Shown here piece by piece: positions 15,914-24,151 of a stretch of DNA of 44,942 nucleotides. A program made the translations under genes and the position numbers. Origin of the DNA: Sphingomonas sp. Leaf22 (GTDB lineage Bacteria; Pseudomonadota; Alphaproteobacteria; Sphingomonadales; Sphingomonadaceae). Within the stretch, counting starts at the first letter, position 1, and each line of letters starts with the position of its first letter. The notes beneath the pieces were generated by a model. That model searched no databases. It had not been told where the DNA came from and saw only the letters and a list, made by a program, of their open reading frames with translations. The stretch lies in NCBI RefSeq assembly GCF_001421715.1, contig NZ_LMKP01000013.1, positions 1-44,942 of the forward strand. The letters are read 5' to 3'.

Positions 15914-16836
15914 TCGTGAATCTCTCGCATGTGACGACCTATCTCTACAAGCAGCCGGTCGCGTTCGGCGAGCACCGAATCATGGTCCGGCCGCGCGAGA
16001 GTTTCGATCAGCATCTGCTCGAAGCGACGCTGACGATCGACCCCGCGCCGGCCGACGTGCGCTGGCTGCAGGACGTTTTCGGCAATGCCGTCGCCATCGC
16101 CACGTTCGAACGGCGCGCGAGCCGGCTGTCCTTTACCAGCGACGTCCGCGTCCGTCACGAACCGGGCGACGTCCAGTATGTCGACATCGAGGAATATGCG
16201 CGCAGCTATCCCTTCACCTATTCGTCGGAGGACATGCCCGACCTGCTGCGTTCGATCGAGCGACAGCATCTCGACCCGCAGCGCGAGGTCGACAGCTGGG
16301 CACGGCGGTTCCTGAACCCCGGGGGCGTCACCGACACGCTGGCGCTGCTGACGGCGATGACGACCGCGATCCGCCGCGAATTCACCTATCAGTCGCGCGC
16401 GGAGAAGGGCACGCAGACCCCGATCGAGACGCTGCGCCGTCGCAAGGGCACGTGTCGCGACTATGCCATCCTGATGATCGAGGCGGTCCGCGCGCTGGGC
16501 TTCGCCGCGCGCTTCGTCTCGGGCTATGTCTACAGTCCGTCGGGAACGCGCGACACCCGGATCGGCGGCGGCAACACCCATGCGTGGGTTCGCGTCTACC
16601 TGCCGGGATCGGGGTGGGTCGAGTTCGATCCGACCAATGGCATCGTCGGCAGCGCCGGGCTGATCCGCGTCGCGATCGCCCGCGACATCTACCAGGCCGT
16701 GCCGATCTCCGGCACCTTCGATGGTTTTCCCGGCAGTTTTCTCGACATGCAGGTGTCGGTGGATATTACGGTGGACCCGTCTCCCCCGCGCGACGTTCCT
16801 ATCCCTGCCGATACCATAGGGGCCGTTCGATGCTGA
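15907..16836 (+). CDS. Transglutaminase-like cysteine protease family protein 1
   Basis: A 309-aa protein. An N-terminal beta-rich domain (about 1-100, starting NLSHVTTYLYKQPVAFGEHR, typical of the bacterial transglutaminase N-terminal region) precedes the catalytic core. The papain-like triad is complete: Cys183 in RRRKGTCRDYA, His225 in GGNTHAWVRVYLPG and Asp241 in VEFDPTNG. There is no signal peptide. ATG 15907 is used; TTG 15904 is immediately upstream. Bacterial members act as amidases, peptidases or crosslinkers on peptides or modified proteins. The stop overlaps the next gene's start by 7 nt, and its own start overlaps the divergent amidohydrolase. Confidence 0.88.
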   Translation: MPFVNLSHVTTYLYKQPVAFGEHRIMVRPRESFDQHLLEATLTIDPAPADVRWLQDVFGNAVAIATFERRASRLSFTSDVRVRHEPGDVQYVDIEEYARSYPFTYSSEDMPDLLRSIERQHLDPQREVDSWARRFLNPGGVTDTLALLTAMTTAIRREFTYQSRAEKGTQTPIETLRRRKGTCRDYAILMIEAVRALGFAARFVSGYVYSPSGTRDTRIGGGNTHAWVRVYLPGSGWVEFDPTNGIVGSAGLIRVAIARDIYQAVPISGTFDGFPGSFLDMQVSVDITVDPSPPRDVPIPADTIGAVRC

Positions 16837-17642
16837 TCCGCGCCGGTTACGACATCAGTTTTTCCGCCGACACCCCGACGCCGATGATGGCGATGCTGAG
16901 CGTGCATCCGTCACGCCATCACGATCTGCGCACCCCGCACCGCATCACCACCGTGCCGGAGGTTGCGCTCCGCGACTATGTCGACGCCTTCGGCAACATC
17001 TGCACCCGGGTGAGCGTGCCGCCCGGCGGCCTGACGCTCAGCTGCGACTTCGTCATCGAGGACAGCGGCGAGCCCGACGTCCAGTCGCCCGGCGCGATTC
17101 AGCACGACATTGCGGACCTGCCCCATGACGTCCTCGTCTATCTGCTCGGCAGTCGCTACTGCGAAACCGACCGGCTGTCGGAAACGGCGTGGTCGTTGTT
17201 CGGCGATGTCCCGCCGGGTTGGGGACGCGTGGAAGCGATCGTGGCGTTCACGCACGATCATGTCGAATTCGGTTATCACCATGCCCGTCCCACCAAGACC
17301 GCGTGGGACACCCATCAGGAACAGCAGGGCGTGTGTCGCGATTTCGCGCATCTGGCGATCACGTTGTGCCGCTGCATGAACATCCCGGCGCGCTACTGCA
17401 CCGGGTATCTGGGCGATATCGGGGTACCGCCGGTCGATGCCGCGATGGATTTCTCGGCATGGTTCGACGTGTATCTGGGCGGCGAATGGCACACGTTCGA
17501 CGCGCGCCACAAACACCCGCGCATCGGCCGCATCCTGATGGCGCGTGGCCGCGATGCCACCGATACCGCACTGACCACGGTCTTCGGGCAGACGACGCTG
17601 ACCCGTTTCGAAGTCCATACCGACGAAGTCGCCACGGTTTGA
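16830..17642 (+). CDS. Transglutaminase-like family protein 2 (atypical triad)
   Basis: A 270-aa paralogue of the preceding protein. It has the N-terminal beta domain (LIRAGYDISFSADTPTPMMA), a helix with WDTHQEQQGVCRDFAHLAIT giving Cys169, then MDFSAWFDVYLGGEWHTFDA. At the position of the catalytic His (HAW) it has Ser209, while Asp224 is retained. The C-terminus, HKHPRIGRILMARGRDATDT, is characteristic of this subgroup. Loss of the His suggests either a non-catalytic partner or use of another residue. The 7-nt overlap with gene 1 suggests that the two form a functional pair. Confidence 0.85.
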   Translation: MLIRAGYDISFSADTPTPMMAMLSVHPSRHHDLRTPHRITTVPEVALRDYVDAFGNICTRVSVPPGGLTLSCDFVIEDSGEPDVQSPGAIQHDIADLPHDVLVYLLGSRYCETDRLSETAWSLFGDVPPGWGRVEAIVAFTHDHVEFGYHHARPTKTAWDTHQEQQGVCRDFAHLAITLCRCMNIPARYCTGYLGDIGVPPVDAAMDFSAWFDVYLGGEWHTFDARHKHPRIGRILMARGRDATDTALTTVFGQTTLTRFEVHTDEVATV

Positions 17643-18069
17643 CGATCGACGGGTCGCGACGCAACGACGTTATTGCATCGAGTTGTTGAAGAGCCAGGGC
17701 GTAGAAGCACCAATCGAGCGCGGCGACCGAATAAATTGCCTCCAGCGGAAGCCACATCTAGGACCCTACATAGCTCTACTGCCCAAACAATTCGATCTTG
17801 CCAACGACAACCACCAATCCGACCAGCGTCGACCGGTTCATTTAGCATTATTTCTATATTGCATCGGAACTGATGCACCATGCTGCTCGATTAGGCGCGA
17901 ACCAAATGGTTGTAGACCATCGTTCTACTCGCCTGCCGCTGGTCGTTCCTTCCGAACCCGACGCGGGACGGTTCGCGATGCGTCGACCCGGTTTGGGGTA
18001 GCACGACCGGCGCTCTGCGTGGCGCGTCGTTCGCCTGTTTGCGCATAGGAACGACGGGAAATAGAGGCC
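17643..18069. other. Low-GC intergenic region, no recognised gene
   Basis: About 427 bases between the transglutaminase pair and the MFS gene. Roughly 17690-17890 is clearly poorer in GC (about half) than its surroundings. A frame from TTG 17683 contains LLPKQFDLANDNHQSDQ, reminiscent of protein C-termini in alphaproteobacteria, but it runs into implausible Arg/Ser-rich sequence and matches no family I recognise. It may be the residue of an inserted or decayed gene. A promoter for the MFS-ArsB pair must lie here, but no convincing box is seen. Confidence 0.4.
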
Positions 18070-19320
18070 ATGGCAACCGCGATTTCCCCCTCCGGCGCGG
18101 CGCGCACCCCACCCGCCAGGACGCCGACCGGTACGCTCGACGCGCTCAACTTCTTTCTGGCCGACGTGCGCGACGGGCTGGGGCCGTATCTCGCCATCTA
18201 TCTGCTGGTGGTGCGCGGACCGTCGCATGGCTGGGACGAGCAAACGGTCGGGCTGGTCCTGACCATCGCCGGCATCGTCGGCCTGTTGTCGCAGACGCCC
18301 GCGGGCGGGCTGATCGACCGGGTCAAGAACAAGCCGCGCATCGTCATCGCCGCCGCGCTGCTGGTGACGGCCGGCAGCCTGTCGTTGCCGATCGTATCGG
18401 GCTTCACGATGGTGACGATCACCCAGTCGATCGCCGCCGCGGCGGGCGCGGTGTTCGCCCCCGCGATTTCGGCGATCACGCTGGGGCTGGTCGGACCGAA
18501 GCTGTTCGCCAAACGCGTCGGTCGCAACGAAGCGTTCAACCATGCCGGCAACGCGGTGTCGGCCGGACTGGCGGGGGTGCTGGCATGGTCGTTCGGGCCG
18601 GTCGTCGTCTTCTGGCTGATGGCGGCGCTGACCGTCGCCAGCGTCGTGGTGGCCGCCCGGCTGAACAATGACGATATCGACAACGCCGTCGCCCGCGGTC
18701 TCGACTGCGAACCCGACGAGGGTTGCGACGAGCCGAGCGGATGGAAGACGCTGGTCGAAAACCGCCCGCTGATGATCTTTGCGCTCGCGGCCTTCACCTT
18801 CCATTTGTCCAACGCGGCGATGCTGACATCGGTCAGCCAGCTGCTCGGCCGCACCGTCGGAACCGACAAGGCGACCTCGCTGACCGCCGCGTGCATCGTC
18901 GCGGCACAGCTGGTGATGGTCCCGGTCGCGATCGTCGTCGGGCGCAACACCGAACGCTGGGGGACCAAGCCGATGTTCCTGATCGCGTTCGGCTTCCTCG
19001 CGATCCGGGGCGCGCTTTATACCGTATCGAACGATCCGTGGTGGCTGGTCGGGGTACAGGCGCTCGACGGGATCGGCGCGGGCATTTTCGGCGCACTGTT
19101 CCCGGTGATCGTCGCCGATCTGACCAGGGGGTCGGGCCGCTTCAACGTCAGTCAGGGCGTGGTGTCGAGCATCTTCGGCCTCGGTGCCGCGCTGTCGGCG
19201 ACGCTGGCCGGGTCGATCATCGTCTGGGCCGGATACAGCGCCGGCTTCCTGACACTGGCGGCGATCGCCGCGATCGGCTTTGTCCTGTATCTGACCGCGA
19301 TGCCCGAGACGCACAAATGA
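18070..19320 (+). CDS. MFS transporter
   Basis: A 416-aa membrane protein with about 12 hydrophobic segments. The loop GLIDRVKNKPRIVIAAALLV fits the MFS G-x-x-x-D-R-x-x-R/K signature between TM2 and TM3. A GRNEAFNHAGNAVSAGLAGV segment in TM5 and a short hydrophilic centre (LDCEPDEGCDEPSGWKTLVE, about 217-236) are family features. The start at 18070 has only AGAGG a few bases upstream. The gene is followed 40 bases downstream by an ArsB/SLC13-like transporter on the same strand, so the two are probably co-transcribed. Substrate is unknown; it differs from the arsenical MFS ArsJ. Confidence 0.85.
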   Translation: MATAISPSGAARTPPARTPTGTLDALNFFLADVRDGLGPYLAIYLLVVRGPSHGWDEQTVGLVLTIAGIVGLLSQTPAGGLIDRVKNKPRIVIAAALLVTAGSLSLPIVSGFTMVTITQSIAAAAGAVFAPAISAITLGLVGPKLFAKRVGRNEAFNHAGNAVSAGLAGVLAWSFGPVVVFWLMAALTVASVVVAARLNNDDIDNAVARGLDCEPDEGCDEPSGWKTLVENRPLMIFALAAFTFHLSNAAMLTSVSQLLGRTVGTDKATSLTAACIVAAQLVMVPVAIVVGRNTERWGTKPMFLIAFGFLAIRGALYTVSNDPWWLVGVQALDGIGAGIFGALFPVIVADLTRGSGRFNVSQGVVSSIFGLGAALSATLAGSIIVWAGYSAGFLTLAAIAAIGFVLYLTAMPETHK

Positions 19321-19360
19321 CACGCCCGCTGCGCGGCCCCGACGAGAACGGACGCCATCG

Positions 19361-20611
19361 GTGATCCTTGCGACCGGGGCGACATGGGGAATCTGCGCTG
19401 CCGCGACCGCGGCGGTGATCGCGCGGCCGTTCCGCTGGCCCGAGGCGATCTGGGCACTGGCCGGGGCGGCGCTGCTGCTGCTGCTCGGCCTGATCCCGCT
19501 ATCGGCGGCGCTGACGGCGGTGGCGAAGGGCGGCGACGTCTATCTGTTCCTGATCGGGATGATGCTGCTTAGCGAAGTCGCGCGTGCCGAAGGGCTGTTC
19601 GACTGGGTGGCGGCGACCGCCGCGATCCATGCGCGCGGATCGACCACGCGGCTGTTCGCGCTGGTCTATGTCACCGGCATCGTTACTACCACCTTCCTGT
19701 CGAACGATGCGACCGCCGTCGTCCTGACCCCGGCGGTCTATGCCGCCGCGAAAAAGGCGAAGGCCGATCCCCTGCCGCTGTTGTTCGCGTGCGCGCTGAT
19801 CGCCAATGCCGCCAGCTTCGTCCTGCCGATCTCCAATCCCGCCAACCTCGTGCTGTATGGGGGGCGGATGCCGCCGCTGGGACAGTGGTTCGCGTCGTTC
19901 GCCCTCCCTTCGCTGGCGGCGATCGGGGTGACGTTCCTCGTCCTGCGCTGGCTGGAACGCGACCGGCTGGCGGGGACGTGTACCAGCAACGTCGAGCGCG
20001 CGCCGCTGACCGCCGGCGGCAAGGCGGCATTCGTCGGGATCGTCGCCACGGCGGCGGTGCTGCTGGTGGTATCGGCGCTCGACATCGAACTGGGATTGCC
20101 GACCGCGATCGCCGGGATCGTCACGACGCTGGTGGTATGCGCCATCGCGCGCAATTCGCCGGTCATGTTGCTGCGCGACGTGTCATGGAGCGTCCTGCCG
20201 CTGGTCGCCGGGCTGTTCGTGCTGGTCGAGGCGCTGGACCTGACCGGAGTGATCGGACAGGTCGCCGCCGCGCTGCGTACCGCGTCGGCCGATCCGGTAT
20301 CGGCGGCTGCGGCGTCGGGCACGATCCTCGCCTTCGCATCGAACCTGATGAACAACCTGCCCGCCGGGCTGGTCGCCAGCACCGCCGTCGCACAGGCACA
20401 GCCGCCGCGACTGGTGGTCGATGCGCTGCTGATCGGGGTCGACCTCGGCCCCAATCTGTCGATTACCGGCAGTCTGGCGACGATCCTGTGGTTGCAGGCG
20501 ATCCGGCGCGAGGGCGAGGATGTCGGTTTCTGGCGCTTCCTGAAAATCGGTGCGGTGGCGATGCCGCTGGCCTTGTTCGCGGCGCTGGGTACGCGGATCC
20601 TGCTGGGATAG
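19361..20611 (+). CDS. ArsB/SLC13-type ion transporter
   Basis: A 416-aa polytopic membrane protein of the ion-transporter superfamily. FLSNDATAVVLTPAVYAA (about 110-127) and ALIANAASFVLPISNPANLV (about 145-164) form one hairpin-loop half, and ASNLMNNLPAGLVASTAV with LGPNLSITGSLATILWL form the other, as in ArsB-like arsenite/antimonite transporters. No arsR, arsC or arsA lies in the window, so an arsenical role is possible but not shown; dicarboxylate or other anion transport is an alternative. A GTG start at 19361 is assumed, with no strong ribosome-binding site. The palindromic repeat at 20676 lies after its stop. Confidence 0.82.
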   Translation: MILATGATWGICAAATAAVIARPFRWPEAIWALAGAALLLLLGLIPLSAALTAVAKGGDVYLFLIGMMLLSEVARAEGLFDWVAATAAIHARGSTTRLFALVYVTGIVTTTFLSNDATAVVLTPAVYAAAKKAKADPLPLLFACALIANAASFVLPISNPANLVLYGGRMPPLGQWFASFALPSLAAIGVTFLVLRWLERDRLAGTCTSNVERAPLTAGGKAAFVGIVATAAVLLVVSALDIELGLPTAIAGIVTTLVVCAIARNSPVMLLRDVSWSVLPLVAGLFVLVEALDLTGVIGQVAAALRTASADPVSAAAASGTILAFASNLMNNLPAGLVASTAVAQAQPPRLVVDALLIGVDLGPNLSITGSLATILWLQAIRREGEDVGFWRFLKIGAVAMPLALFAALGTRILLG

Positions 20612-20675
20612 CTGCGCAAGCGATCCCGTACGGTTCAGGCGGGATCGACCTTTATTCGAATCTCCGGCGATATTG

Positions 20676-20783
20676 CTCCCCTCCCTGACAAGGGAGTGTT
20701 GGGGGTGGGTCGGTCCGTTGGCGGACGGCACCTCCCCTCGCGGGCCAACCCACCCCCCGCCCCTCCCTTGTCAGGGAGGGGAG
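20676..20783. repeat. Long palindromic intergenic repeat (REP/terminator-like)
   Basis: Perfect 21-bp inverted arms occupy 20676-20696 and 20763-20783, beginning CTCCCCTCCCTGACAAGG on the left and ending CAGGGAGGGGAG on the right. Inside, a GGGGGTGGGT on the left pairs with ACCCACCCCC on the right, so the whole 108 bases can fold as one long stem. Elements of this type are common between genes in sphingomonad and related genomes. Here it separates the ArsB-like gene from the TBDR3 promoter and could act as a terminator or as an mRNA 3' stabiliser. Confidence 0.8.
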
Positions 20784-20842
20784 TAAGGTAATTGCGTCCG
20801 ACCAAGGTCGATCCGGACTCGCGGGACGGCGGCGTTCCTGCA

Positions 20843-20920
20843 TTGACAACGCATCCCTTAAACAATAGCAAATTTGTTAATTAATAGGGGCCGCACGATA
20901 ACGGCCCGATCCATGGGGAG
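20843..20920 (+). promoter_or_regulatory. Putative TBDR3 promoter and leader hairpin
   Basis: An AT-rich stretch follows the repeat. TTGACA at 20843-20848 is a perfect -35 box; the best -10 is weak (TAGCAA at 20866-20871, 17-bp spacer). AACAA (20861-20865) and TTGTT (20874-20878) form an inverted repeat around this -10, a possible operator. In the leader, GGGCCG and CGGCCC (about 20888-20909) form a 6-bp hairpin just before the GGGGAGG ribosome-binding site. Confidence 0.4.
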
Positions 20921-20925
20921 GCTCT

Positions 20926-23900
20926 ATGCGCCGTACTTCGCTCTCGATCGTTCGTCCGATGTTGCTCGCGGCGGTATCCGCCTTCGCCTTGCCATCGGCG
21001 GGTTGGGCACAGACCGCTACCGGCAATGCCCCGGATGCCTCCGCCGTTCCCGCCGACGGGGCGGCCGCTCCCCAACAGGTCGAAGGTCCGGGCGAAGAAA
21101 TCGTCGTCACCGGCATCCGCGCATCGCAGGCCCGATCGGTCGAGATCAAGCGCAACGCCGCCAGCGTGGTCGAGGCGATCAGCGCGCAGGATATCGGCAA
21201 GCTGCCCGACGTCACCATCTCCGATTCGCTGCAACGCATCCCCGGCGTCCAGATCCGCCGCGAGGCGGGCGAAGGCGGCGCGATCAACATCCGCGGCCTG
21301 CCGCAGGTCACCACGCTGATGAACGGCGAGCAGTTCCTCGGCGCCAATTCGGTGACGACGGTACAGCCGAACTTCACCGACATCCCGTCGCAGCTGTTCT
21401 CCGGCGCGACCGTGTTCAAGTCGCCTACGGCGTCGCTGCAACAGGCGGGTCTGTCGGGGACCGTAGACCTGCTGACCCGCCGGCCGATGGACCTGAAGAA
21501 GGGGCTGACGCTGTCGGCCGCCGCCGAAGGGCAATATGGCGACCGGACCGAAAAATGGAGCCCGTCGGCCAACGGCCTGATCGCCTATCATGGCGAGCGG
21601 TTCGGCGTGCTGGTGTCGGCGGCGTATAGCGACCTGACGCTCGGCAACAGCTTCCGCGGCATTCAGGATTACGGCGTCGCGCTCAACACCGAAGCCGGCA
21701 GCGATGCGGTGCTGAACCGCGACGGTTCGGTCACGCCCGCGAACCCCGGCAATTTCGCGGTCGGCAACAACGGCGTCAGCCGCGGCCGGCCGATCCGCAA
21801 TTCCGCCGGCAGCCTGTTGGGCTATGACGTTAACGGCGATGGCGACGTCAACGACGCGTTCATCACGCCGCAGTCGCACACCGCGTGGAACCGCATCACC
21901 AATCGCGAGCGCTTCGGTGCCAACGCGTCGTTGCAGTTCGAGATCAACGATGCGCTGAAGCTGACCGCCGACGGCTTCTACACCCGCCAGACGCAATATG
22001 ACCGCACCGCCGGTTTCCAGTTCCAGAATGTCGACTGGCTGTCGTCGCCGTTCCTGCCGACCAAGTCGCGCGATACCGGCGCGGTGTCGCCCAACGGCTA
22101 CAACGTCAATACGGTGCAGGAATACAGCTACAGCCTGCCCAGCTTCGACAGCTATTCGGAAACCTTCCGTACGAAGAGCGAATCGCAGAATTACAATGTC
22201 CAGCTCGACTGGCAGCCGAGCGAACAGTTCAAGGGCACCGTTCGCGGTATCTATGGCAAGGCATCGCGCAAGCGCGATCAGGCCTATACCCAGTTCAGCC
22301 TGACCAACGGCACGCAATGGGCCTATAACGGCGTCGGCAACTATCCGGCATCGATCGGTGGCGACCGCCAATTCAATCCGACCGGTTACCAGATTTACAG
22401 CCAGACCGCGACCGTCGATTATTCGAGCGGCGCACCGGTGTTCGGCTTCTCGCCCGCCTTCCTCGCACAGGCATCGGACCCGTCGCGCTACGGGCTGAAG
22501 ACGATCTCGTCGGAGGGCAACCAGTATCAGAATGGCGACCTGTGGGCGGTGCGCGCCGATGGCGAATATACCGCCGACAACGGCGTGAAGCTGTCGTTCG
22601 GTGGCCGCTATGGCGAGCGCAGCGTCGACCAGTTCACCTTCGACCGCGTCTCGCCCTTCTATGCCGGCAACACCGACAATGCCGCCAATCCGGCGGGCGG
22701 TTGCCTGGTCAAGTGGAAGGCGTTCGACGTCAACCTGAACGACAACAAGTGCGCGGTGCGCGATGCGCAGGGCAATGCCTATACCGCGGGCTATACCCGG
22801 CAAGCGAACGACCCGGTCTTTGCCGGCCTGATCAAGCAATATGCCCTGCCCGCCGGCGGCACGCCCGCGCTCTACGCGCTCGACCCGCACGCGATGGACG
22901 ACAGCGAGGCGTGGCAGAACAAATTCTATCCGGGCAGCCAGAATCTGGTCAATCCGGCCGACAGCTTCACGGTCAACGTCCGCCAGATTTCGGGCTATGG
23001 CCAAGTGTCGGGCGAAGGCGAGCTGTTCGGCATGCCGTTCCGGGCCAATGGCGGCCTGCAGGTGGTCAATACCCGCCTGAACGTGCGGCAGAACATCGTC
23101 GGCGCGCCGCAGCCTTATGGCGTGTCGGGGGTCGATGCCGGTGACGTCGTGACCAAGCGCGAGTTCACCGACTTCCTGCCCGCGTTCAACGTCGCGTTCG
23201 ACCTTACGACCAAGCTGCGCGCGCGTGCCGCCTTCTCGAAGACGATGACGGTGCTCGACTTCCTGCAATGGGGCGGCGGTCTGAACGTCAACTACGCGAT
23301 CAATACGCAGGTGAACCCGGCCCGGTTCGAGGCGCGCACCGCCGATTCGCGCGGCAATCCGAACCTGAACCCGTGGCGCGCGACCAATGCCGAGGCGAGC
23401 CTCGAATATTATACCGGCCGCTCCAGCCTGCTGGCGGTCGGTGCGTTCTACATCTCGGTCGACAGCTTCATCACCACCACCACCGAAACCCGCAGCGACA
23501 TTCCCGACAATGACGGCGTGATCCGTCGCCCGGTCGTCACCAACACGCTGGCACAGGGCGAGGGCGGTACGCTCAAGGGGATCGAGGCGTCGGCGCGCCA
23601 GTCGCTCGCCGATTACGGCGTGGGCGGACTGTTCGGCGGGTTCGGCGTCGACGCCAACTATACGCTGTCGCTGGGCGATGCGGGGCAGGTCGATCTGGCC
23701 GGCAACAAGATGCCGTTCCAGGACAACAGCAAGCATCAGGTAAACGCCGCCTTGTGGTTCGAGAAATACGGATTGCAGGCGCGCGTCGCCTACAACTTCC
23801 GGTCGAAGCGGCTCGCCTCGTCCAACTATGGCGGCATCCCGGGGCTGGCCCAGTATCAGGAACCGACCAGCTATCTCGACGCGTCGATCGCCTATGACCT

Positions 23901-24042
23901 GACCCCGCACTTCAGCATCTATGGCCAGGCATCGAACCTGACCGGCGAGACCGAACGCTATTACCTCACGTGGCAGGATCAGGTGTTCAACGAGAATATC
24001 TACGAGCGTCGCTTCATCGCCGGCGTCCGCGCCAAGTTCTGA
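20926..24042 (+). CDS. TonB-dependent receptor 3 (TBDR3)
   Basis: A 1038-aa outer-membrane receptor. The signal peptide is cut near GWA-Q (residue 28); EEIVVTG lies at about 57-63. The plug contains AISAQDIGKLPDVTISDSLQ, then RIPGVQIRR and INIRGLPQVTTLMNG. The C-terminus is aromatic (VRAKF). It belongs to the same large Xanthomonas/Caulobacter-type family as TBDR1 and shares its SAQDIGKLPDV motif. A strong ribosome-binding site (GGGGAGG) precedes ATG 20926. Two hairpins and then a halogenase, a sugar porter and a GH2 hydrolase follow on the same strand, making this the receptor of a glycan-utilisation operon. The imported glycan is unknown. Confidence 0.93.
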   Translation: MRRTSLSIVRPMLLAAVSAFALPSAGWAQTATGNAPDASAVPADGAAAPQQVEGPGEEIVVTGIRASQARSVEIKRNAASVVEAISAQDIGKLPDVTISDSLQRIPGVQIRREAGEGGAINIRGLPQVTTLMNGEQFLGANSVTTVQPNFTDIPSQLFSGATVFKSPTASLQQAGLSGTVDLLTRRPMDLKKGLTLSAAAEGQYGDRTEKWSPSANGLIAYHGERFGVLVSAAYSDLTLGNSFRGIQDYGVALNTEAGSDAVLNRDGSVTPANPGNFAVGNNGVSRGRPIRNSAGSLLGYDVNGDGDVNDAFITPQSHTAWNRITNRERFGANASLQFEINDALKLTADGFYTRQTQYDRTAGFQFQNVDWLSSPFLPTKSRDTGAVSPNGYNVNTVQEYSYSLPSFDSYSETFRTKSESQNYNVQLDWQPSEQFKGTVRGIYGKASRKRDQAYTQFSLTNGTQWAYNGVGNYPASIGGDRQFNPTGYQIYSQTATVDYSSGAPVFGFSPAFLAQASDPSRYGLKTISSEGNQYQNGDLWAVRADGEYTADNGVKLSFGGRYGERSVDQFTFDRVSPFYAGNTDNAANPAGGCLVKWKAFDVNLNDNKCAVRDAQGNAYTAGYTRQANDPVFAGLIKQYALPAGGTPALYALDPHAMDDSEAWQNKFYPGSQNLVNPADSFTVNVRQISGYGQVSGEGELFGMPFRANGGLQVVNTRLNVRQNIVGAPQPYGVSGVDAGDVVTKREFTDFLPAFNVAFDLTTKLRARAAFSKTMTVLDFLQWGGGLNVNYAINTQVNPARFEARTADSRGNPNLNPWRATNAEASLEYYTGRSSLLAVGAFYISVDSFITTTTETRSDIPDNDGVIRRPVVTNTLAQGEGGTLKGIEASARQSLADYGVGGLFGGFGVDANYTLSLGDAGQVDLAGNKMPFQDNSKHQVNAALWFEKYGLQARVAYNFRSKRLASSNYGGIPGLAQYQEPTSYLDASIAYDLTPHFSIYGQASNLTGETERYYLTWQDQVFNENIYERRFIAGVRAKF

Positions 24043-24048
24043 ACGCGT

Positions 24049-24095
24049 CGGGGAGGGTCCGGCCCCTCCCCGCTCACCCCGGCCATGCCGGGGTG
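24049..24095 (+). terminator. Two tandem hairpins between TBDR3 and halogenase 2
   Basis: Hairpin one pairs CGGGGAGGG (24049-24057) with CCCCTCCCCG (ending 24072) around a six-base loop. Hairpin two pairs CACCCCGGC (24075-24083) with GCCGGGGTG (24087-24095) around CAT. Neither is followed by a T-run, so they are more likely mRNA-processing or 3'-protective elements, or partial terminators, within the operon. They mirror the hairpin after TBDR1. Confidence 0.6.
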
Positions 24096-24151
24096 ACGTC
24101 CGCCACGGCGGGCGATAGCATGGCATCGCGGAACGGGGACGAGGGGGACGG

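Noticed and set aside
17683..18048. Plus-strand frame from TTG in the low-GC gap
   Set aside because: The C-terminal half is Arg/Ser-rich and low in complexity, and no homologous family is recognised; kept only as an intergenic note.
18070..20611. An arsenic-resistance operon
   Set aside because: Only an ArsB-like protein is present. No arsR, arsC, arsH or arsJ is found, and the MFS does not resemble ArsJ.
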